Positions 57,790 through 64,000 of a stretch of 64,000 nt of DNA are shown piece by piece. The DNA lies in assembly GCA_936432065.2 (NCBI GenBank), contig OW386287.2, forward strand, positions 186,991,729 through 187,055,728, in the 5' to 3' direction. The translations under genes were made by a program, and so were the position numbers. The first letter of the stretch is position 1; each line of letters opens with the position of its first letter. This DNA comes from Rutpela maculata (lineage: Eukaryota; Arthropoda; Insecta; Coleoptera; Cerambycidae). The notes under the pieces are model-generated. The model did not search any database, had not been told where the DNA came from, and saw only the letters and a list, made by a program, of their open reading frames with translations.

Positions 57790-60700
57790 ATAGAATAGAA
57801 TAGATTAGAATATTTGTTTATTTATATATGTTAACAAAAGATACAATGATTAATTTTAATATAAAGGTATAGGCATAGGTATAAATAAATAAATGAGTGC
57901 TTAGACTCGTTAGAGTCTGTGAGCAATGGGTAGTTTGATAAGAGTGTGCGCACATATGCGAAATACCCAACTAAGTTCTATTTATTTTGCGAAGGGTTCT
58001 AAGAACCTGAATGCAAAGGCAATAGACCCATGTTGGGTATTATCAATATAAGTTTTCATGGATTTTATAAAACATGTATTTTCATTTAATTGTAAAAGAA
58101 TTTGCTGTGAGTGAATTTTCAGGTATTAATATTAAGAAAAATATTAAAATTAAAATATTAGAAGTTAAGTAACTTAAAAACGAAAATTTACAAAAAGTAA
58201 AAAAACATAAATTTGAGGAATTAGAAAACTTAAAGACTAAAAGAAAGCTTAAAGACTTCCAGTATTAATAAATGTATCTATTTCTGTGTAATTTATGTTC
58301 AGCAGCCATTTTTTTATTTCTTTTTTATATTTTGTTACAGATCTGATTTGTTTAATATCTTCTGGGAGCTTATTGTATAATCTAGGACCTAAGTAGACAA
58401 AACATTTTGTTCCTATAGCCTTTTGTGCAACGACTACCTTTATTTGTTTTTTATCTTTACCTCTTGTGTAGTAGTTATGATCAACGAGTATTGTTTCTGA
58501 GTATATTTTCTATTGGTACATTTATAAACATTGCGAATATAGCTTACGGACATTTAATAATTCCGACTCTTTGTATAATAATTCAGTAGGATAAAGGTTG
58601 GGTTTTCCATATAAAATCTTTAAATATATTTTTTGGATTAATATTAATGGTGTAATGTTAGTTTTGTTTGCACCTCCCCATGCTACAATACCATATTTTA
58701 AAATCGATTCAATCATGCCATAGTAAATGATTATAATGTGTTTTTTGCTTAATATATCTTTTAATATTTTAAATCTGTAAATTAAAGATCTTAGTTTTTT
58801 TACGGTGTTGGTGATATGATGATTCCATTTTGAATGAGGGTCTAAAGTTATTCCCAGATAGTTAATTTTTTCACAGGTAGTTATGACCAAATTAGTGTAA
58901 CAATATTTATTTCATTAAATAAAGGTAAATTGGTTCTATAGGAGCAAAATGGCAAATATTTTGTTTTTGAAATACTAAGGGTCAAGATATTTTCGTCAAA
59001 CCAATCCTTAATCACCTTTAAGTCCAATTCCGAAATTCTTTTCACTTCCTCCCATGAATTTCCTTTAAAAAATATGGCGGTGTCATCTGCAAATGATACT
59101 ATATCTCCTCTAATATTTAGGCTAAATATGTCATTTAGATACATAATAAATAAAATTGGGGCAAGAACCGTACCTTGTGGAAGACCATAGAGCACGGTTC
59201 TTACTTTGCTTGTTTGGTTTCCTATTTTTACAACTTGTGTCCTTTTATCTAAATAACTTTTCAATAAATCGTGGCAAAGACCTTTGACACCAAAATTTTC
59301 TATTTTTTTTAAATATTTTATTGTGACTAATTGTGTCAAAGGCCTTTTCCAGATCTATAAAAACACAGAGGGATGGTGTACTATTATCCAAACAATCATA
59401 GATCTTTTTAGTCAGGCAGGCTATAGCATCACTTGTTGATGTATTTTCTCGGAACCCAAACTGGTTTTTTGATAATAAATTAAATTTGTTGAGGTATTGC
59501 ACTAATCTTTTTTTTTAACGCTTTTTCGAAAATTTTTGCAATATTAGAAGTCAAGGATATAGGTCGGTAATTTTCCATCATATTTTTAACCCCCTTCTTA
59601 TATAAAGGCTTAATTATAGCAACTTTAAAATTGGATGGACATATTCCGGATTGAAAAATTTTATTTATGAGATTGACTAATAATGGTGTTATTATATTTA
59701 TTGTTTCTTTTAACATTTCTGATGTGATGCCGTCAAATCCAGGAGCCTTATTATTTTTTAGTTCTTTTATGTATCCGTTTATTTCCTTGTCGTCTACTGG
59801 TGTAAGAAAAAAAGAATGATTGGTAATTGCAATAGGGAAGGTTGTATTTGGTAAAACTATTTTATTTGCTAATTTTTCTCCTATTTCTGTGTAATGCTTG
59901 TTAAACTCGTTTGCAATTTGTTTTTCGTCATTTACTACATAATTGTTATCTAGTTTAATTTGTGTTATTTCCTGATTTTGTCTTTGACTTTTGATGATAT
60001 CCTTTGTTATTTTCTAGAGAATTTTACTACAATGGTTATTATTTTCAATTTGTTTCTCATAATAATCTTTTTTAGTTTTTTTAATCAGTGAATTTACTTT
60101 ATTTCTATATATTTTATATTTTTGTTTTAAGTCTACGTTTAAAGGTTGTTTTAGTAAATCTTGGTACATTTTATCACCAGTTTCAATCGATGTTATTAAA
60201 CCTCTTGTAATCCATTTTTTTCTCCTTTTTAAGTTTTTTAATCTTATTTTTTTGGTTGCATTTTGTATAGCAGTTTTAAAGTTATTTATTAGAGTATTAC
60301 TCATCTCTTCAGGGTCTCCTGTTTCGTAAAAATGTGTCCAATTTATATTGGACAGTTCATGGGTTATTTGTTTATAATTAACTTTTTCAAAATAGCAGTC
60401 TTTTTTTTTTCATTAAAATGTAACTCGTTTTTTTCTATAGAAACCAATGTCGCATAATGGTCAGTTATATTTGAGGTGAGTATTATAGGTATTATTTTTA
60501 CATTATTCTGCGTTTTTATTTTAATAAATATATGATCTATACAACTTTTATTGTTCTGCTGAACTCGTGTGCAATTGTTCATGAGGGATTCAAAACCTTT
60601 ACCATACAGTATGTTCAAATACTCGTTGGCAATTTGATCATTGGATAAAATGTCTATATTTATGTCTCCACTAACCAGAATATAATCTGCTATTTCAAGA

Positions 60701-60821
60701 TTTTCTATAAACGCTCTGAACTCTTCTAAAAATTCATTTACAATTATAGGAGGCGGGCGGTATATGCCTATTATTATAAATGACTTATTGTTAATAGCTA
60801 AAGAACATTTAATAATTTTTA
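57790..60821 (-). mobile_element. CR1-like non-LTR retrotransposon, 5' truncated, inserted in HINE1
   Basis: It runs from the endonuclease (60820) to a 3' untranslated region ending in TATTCTATTCTATCTT-type repeats at 57790. Its insertion splits HINE1 between TCGACGGAATAAGAT and GACGAAAATATAATTTAG. It is better preserved than the copy at 10785 and belongs to the same family. Confidence 0.8.
58252..60820 (-). pseudogene. Endonuclease-reverse transcriptase of a CR1-like element
   Basis: The apurinic-type endonuclease C-terminal half includes IGIYRPPPIIVNEF, VSGDINIDIL (the GDxN metal site) and SCIDHIF with SNITDHYATL. After a frameshift in an A run near 60400 follow a linker (60304-60014) and the reverse transcriptase: AIIKPLYKKGVKNMMENYRP, NQFGFRENTSTSDAI, CVFIDLEKAFDTISHNK, GLPQGTVLAPILFIMYLND and SFADDTAIF with the FADD catalytic pair. 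The C-terminus reads YLGITLDPHSKWNHHI, YGMIESILKYGIVAWGG, PTELLYKESELLNVRKLYSQ and KCFVYLGPRLYNKLPED, ending at TAA near 58252. At least five frameshifts or stops. The N-terminal endonuclease and any ORF1 are missing. Confidence 0.88.
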
Positions 60822-61110
60822 GAGACGAAAATATAATTTAGTTTCAGATACTGTTCCAGATACTGTTAAAGTACATACGTGCACCAACTTTCAAGTCAAT
60901 ATCTTAACCGGTTCCAGAGTCATCGTGTGCACAAAAATGTTACAAACAGACAGACCGACAGACAGACATTTTTTTTCGCCCAAACTTAAAATCTCGACGT
61001 TTCATGACATTCTAAGCCTATTTAAACATTTTTTTGTCGTTACTATACTTCCACTGGATGTGGAAGTAATTATCATTACGTATGACTTTATTTCTAAATT
61101 TTGCATATTT

Positions 61111-61605
61111 TACTTCCACATCCACGTAGTAGAGTAGAAGTATAGTAACAGTAAAAAAAAAGGGGATGATTCAAATAGACTTAGAATGTCATGAAACGTC
61201 GAGATTTTAAGTTTGGGAAAAATAATTCTGTCTGTTGGTTTATCTGTCTTATCTCTCTATAACTTTTCTTGTGCGCACGATTACTCTACATACTTACTCC
61301 CACTTACGTTTTATGATATTGACTTGAAATTTGGTGGACCTATATATTATAACGAGATCTAGAACTACATTAGCCGGGAAAGGAGGTTAGTGATGAACTC
61401 AACTGTCAAACGCATTACGCGACGTTGATGTGATAAGCCTTTGCAAAACTATTTTGATTTACCAAATTTAAACGCCAATAGGATCTGTTGCACGTACTGA
61501 TCACGTGCACATATTACTATCCTCCTTTATATTTTGGCCCTATTCCATTGAAGTTAGGGGGTAAATGATGGTCAATAGGTAAAGTAAGCAAGTCCATGTA
61601 ATCGA
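61111..61605 (+). mobile_element. HINE1 copy g, diverged, with a small insertion
   Basis: ACTTCCACATCCACGTAGTA at 61111 is flanked by TTTT. TTAGAATGTCATGAAACGTC follows and a weak GTCTGT tract; the rest is diverged. The interval from about 61370 to 61540 is foreign: the HINE1 sequence AACTACATTA resumes as TTATATTTTGGCCC. Confidence 0.6.
61370..61540. mobile_element. Small inverted-repeat insertion (MITE-like) in HINE1 copy g
   Basis: GAAAGGAGGTTAGTGATG near 61378 is mirrored by CATATTACTATCCTCCTTTA near 61520-61539. The insert is about 165 bp and interrupts the HINE1 consensus. Ends and target duplication are approximate. Confidence 0.45.
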
Positions 61606-61627
61606 TCTTGTTAAAAACCATATAATT

Positions 61628-61702
61628 CGCCCTCTAACTAACACTAACTTACTGTCAAAATTTTAGTAGAATAGGACTTTTCTTAGGAAGAGTATAATAA
61701 CT
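61628..61702 (+). mobile_element. HINE2 3' fragment
   Basis: CTCTAACTAACACTAACTTACTG, AATAGGACTTTTCTT and AGGAAGAGTATAATAA match the last part of HINE2; the GAC-rich tract and hairpin loop are deleted. Confidence 0.55.
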
Positions 61703-61704
61703 TA

Positions 61705-63225
61705 AAACTTTAACATTATAGATTATACGGTAAACGACAAACCAGCGATGCTTTTCCTTTGAAGCTATTAAATTCTATATCTTAGTAATCAAAAGAAAAT
61801 GAGAGACCTGTCAAATTACAAGAGAACTGAAATTAAAGATTAAAAGAGAGAAGTGATACCCACCATTTTGACTTTTTATACTATAAATACAAACTATATC
61901 ATCAAATAAGAAAACGGCTGCTCGGCGACTTTTAGGAAAACGCCCAGTATATAAAGTTGCATCTAAGAACATATTTTATAGATAATGAATGAATGAATGA
62001 CAAATTAAGTTAATATTTCCCGTGTTTCATCAAGGCGATTTTGTTTACAAATATGATGTATCATTATGGAAATTACTCTTATTTCTTATTAATAGTAATT
62101 TCCAAATGGGAAGTCTCATGAAATGCACGAGCACGACAAAAATGTAAACCGTAAATACAAGCAATGTGATTTGCAATATTCTCGTGTCAGGCGAGGTCAG
62201 CAATCTTTAGAAATAGGTATTGAACATTGATATAGATGCATCAGCAGTGCGTTTTGATCGGATGTTGCAATCTAATTGCAAAACATGCATTTTTTTGAAA
62301 CTCTTCTTCGATTTCCGCTTACTGACCAAATAGAGTGCATTCACCAGAAGCCACATCCTATTTATTTCATATCGCTGATACGGCTACCTTCACTAAAGGC
62401 CAGAGTATAGAATCGACATCGACCCAGGATTTCGTAACGGTTTACTTTCGAATATTGTACATAGCCAAAACATATGAGAAGTTGGCGGGAAAATCGATGC
62501 GATTTTAACTTTTTAACAGAGAAAACTGAATTTATAACTTTATGACTGTATATTCAAACGACACAAGTTGTGTTAATTTTCCACTAACAAAACTGTGGTA
62601 TCACTTTTAGCGAACACGAGAACGGATATATTTATATTTGTTTCTCCTTCTGTCTATACTTTTTTAAAAACATTGAATTATAGTTTGACATAAACTATTC
62701 GAAAATTGAAATGGACCACCTTTAAAATTAAACCGAATTCAAACTATTCGATTTTAGTATACTTTGTAACAGTGGACAGTAAATTTCTGTGGCATACGAA
62801 TTGAATTTGTCTGAATTGCGAAAATTATTACACAGGGCGTTGAACGGAAGTATAATGTTAATATAAAACTTCGGGAAAACACCACTAACCGATGTACATG
62901 TAAATTTCTGACAGTATCAAACTTATGCTATCATACTAACCTTTTATTTCGGTAGAATTGTCTGCATTTTGAATACATACAGGGTGCTTATATAAATACA
63001 TGTTAAGAAATTGCAGCTAAACAAAAGAAATTAGTAGAATTCCTTCTTATTTTTTTTAAAATTATTGAAAAAATTGAACCACCTTCAAAAAAGATAAATA
63101 AAAGTTATGAAATAAAATTTGAAATTTGAGATTTAATTATTTTTTTTGCATTTTGCAAGAAAATCTAAATTCGGTTCCATTAGGCCACACTCTAATGCAC
63201 AATTTTTTCACTATTTTCGGCGCTG
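61705..63225. other. No recognised gene
   Basis: AT-rich DNA. A short old-repeat echo (CCTTCAAAAAAGATAAATAAAAGTTATGAAATAAAATTT) lies near 63082, and ACAGGGCGTTGAACG / ACAGGGTGCTTAT phrases occur at 62832 and 62979. Confidence 0.4.
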
Positions 63226-63227
63226 TT

Positions 63228-63855
63228 TCGTCCGCGAGACGACAGACGGACACTTTAAAATTTATTATTTATTATTATTTATTAAATTATGAGTGATATT
63301 TATGGTTTTAGAAAAGTGCCGATCAAATGCATCGTTTTCGTATTTTGGAACTTGAGATGAAACCAGATAAAGTAAAAAAATATTTTGAGGTTTCTGGTTC
63401 TTGTACATACACTAAATCACATTTTTTTTTTCATCCCCTTTAATAATGGGGTGGGGGTGGTAATGGGGGTGGCTAATACCAAAATTTTTTTTGAGACCTG
63501 ACCTTCTCTTGTCTATACTAAATATCAATTTTATGAACTCTTACCTGCTTGATTTACCTATTTACTCCAAATTTACCCCAATTTACCCCCCAACCCTTCG
63601 ACGGAACAGGATGAAAATATAACCTAGTTCTAGATCTCGTTAAAGTACATATGTGTACCAAATTTCAAGTCAATATCTCAAACGGTTCCAGAGTAAACGT
63701 GCGCACAAAAAAAGTTACAGACCGACAGACAGACAGAAATTTTTTTTCGCTCAAACTTGAAATCTCGACGTTTCATGACATTCTAAGCCTACTTGAACAA
63801 TAAAAATTTTTTAAAATTTTTTTGTCGTTACTATACTTCCACTGGATGTGGAAGT
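63228..63855 (-). mobile_element. HINE2/HINE1 chimera (HINE1 copy h)
   Basis: 63228-63345 holds HINE2 interior (GACGACAGACGGACACTTT, GTGCCGATCAAATGCATCGTTTTCG). From about 63365 (AGATAAAGTAAAAAAATATT) it is HINE1, complete to the terminal hairpin ACTTCCACTGGATGTGGAAGT (63835-63855), flanked by AAAAT. GACCGACAGACAGACAG lies near 63720. The switch point matches that of copy e at 53362. Confidence 0.75.
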
Positions 63856-63856
63856 A

Positions 63857-64000
63857 AAATAATGTTTCATAAGACTTGGTTGTGTCCTACGAATGCACTT
63901 TACAATGAAGACATTTGCAACACAGATACTTTATATATTCTCTCAGTTTGCTCTTTTATACATAAATCAGAAAGGCTAAAAAATTTTGTTAGCCATCAGC
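63857..64000. other. Window end, nothing recognised
   Basis: Short AT-rich remainder. Confidence 0.3.

Larger units (their letters stand above)
57350..61067 (-). mobile_element. HINE1 copy f, split by a CR1-like retrotransposon
   Basis: The left part is 57350-57789 (ACCGCTGGCCAAGGAATCAC to CCCTTCGACGGAATAAGAT). The right part is 60822-61067, ending in the terminal hairpin ACTTCCACTGGATGTGGAAGT (61047-61067) followed by AATT. Joining the parts restores the family order. The interval 57790-60821 is the later retrotransposon. Confidence 0.8.

Overview
The window is intergenic, repeat-saturated DNA from an animal nuclear genome, most likely an insect with a large AT-rich genome. The evidence is CR1-, Jockey-, R1- and LOA-like non-LTR retrotransposon remnants, insect-type mariner transposases, RTE-type 3' tails, a tRNA-derived SINE, Helentron-like (INE-1/DINE-1-type) non-autonomous elements, splice-acceptor-like exon starts and no bacterial-style gene organisation. 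No intact host gene was found. Host-gene candidates are limited to a chimeric Ly6-like/THAP-like exon (35712-36083) and an unrecognised lysine-rich last-exon candidate (48048-48254). The species cannot be named from the sequence.

Layout. 1-500: C-terminus of an R1-like retrotransposon (minus strand). 1114-2441: non-autonomous hAT element with a perfect 8-bp target duplication and a second inverted-repeat element nested inside. 2718-4191: TA-flanked foldback. 6587-6836: probable PIF/Harbinger remnant. 7186-8489: inverted-repeat element with an internal tandem duplication, sitting in an old dispersed repeat. 9833-13800: CR1-like retrotransposon cut by two Helentron-like elements (HINE1 and HINE2), the latter itself cut by a 473-bp insertion with an 11-bp target duplication. 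13821-14612: 231-bp tandem array of an RTE-type tail. 16375-19610: large dispersed repeat containing one foldback and followed by another. 20046-21697 and 26299-27745: two direct copies of one unit, the second inserted in a SINE with a 12-bp duplication. 23288-24782: 1.5-kb foldback. 30189-33304: mariner transposon whose left arm is an inverted copy of its own 3' half. 38040-39430, 43870-45175 and 51836-52481: three more non-LTR remnants. 40435-42535 and 50615-52810: two further TA-flanked mariner-type elements with long arms. 54845-55696: a perfect array of about 213 ATAA units. 57350-61067: CR1-like retrotransposon nested in a HINE1 copy. 61111-63855: more HINE1 and HINE2 pieces.

Two themes stand out. 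First, at least ten foldback or long-inverted-repeat elements of unrelated sequence occur in 64 kb; five have TA on both sides, and three of those carry mariner transposase sequence or its start. Their transcripts could fold into long hairpins. Second, two Helentron-like families (HINE1 with GTCT repeats, HINE2 with GACG repeats and an embedded tRNA-like module) recur eight and at least three times, serve as landing sites for other elements, and form chimeras with each other. All coordinates were read by eye; boundaries given without a target duplication are approximate.
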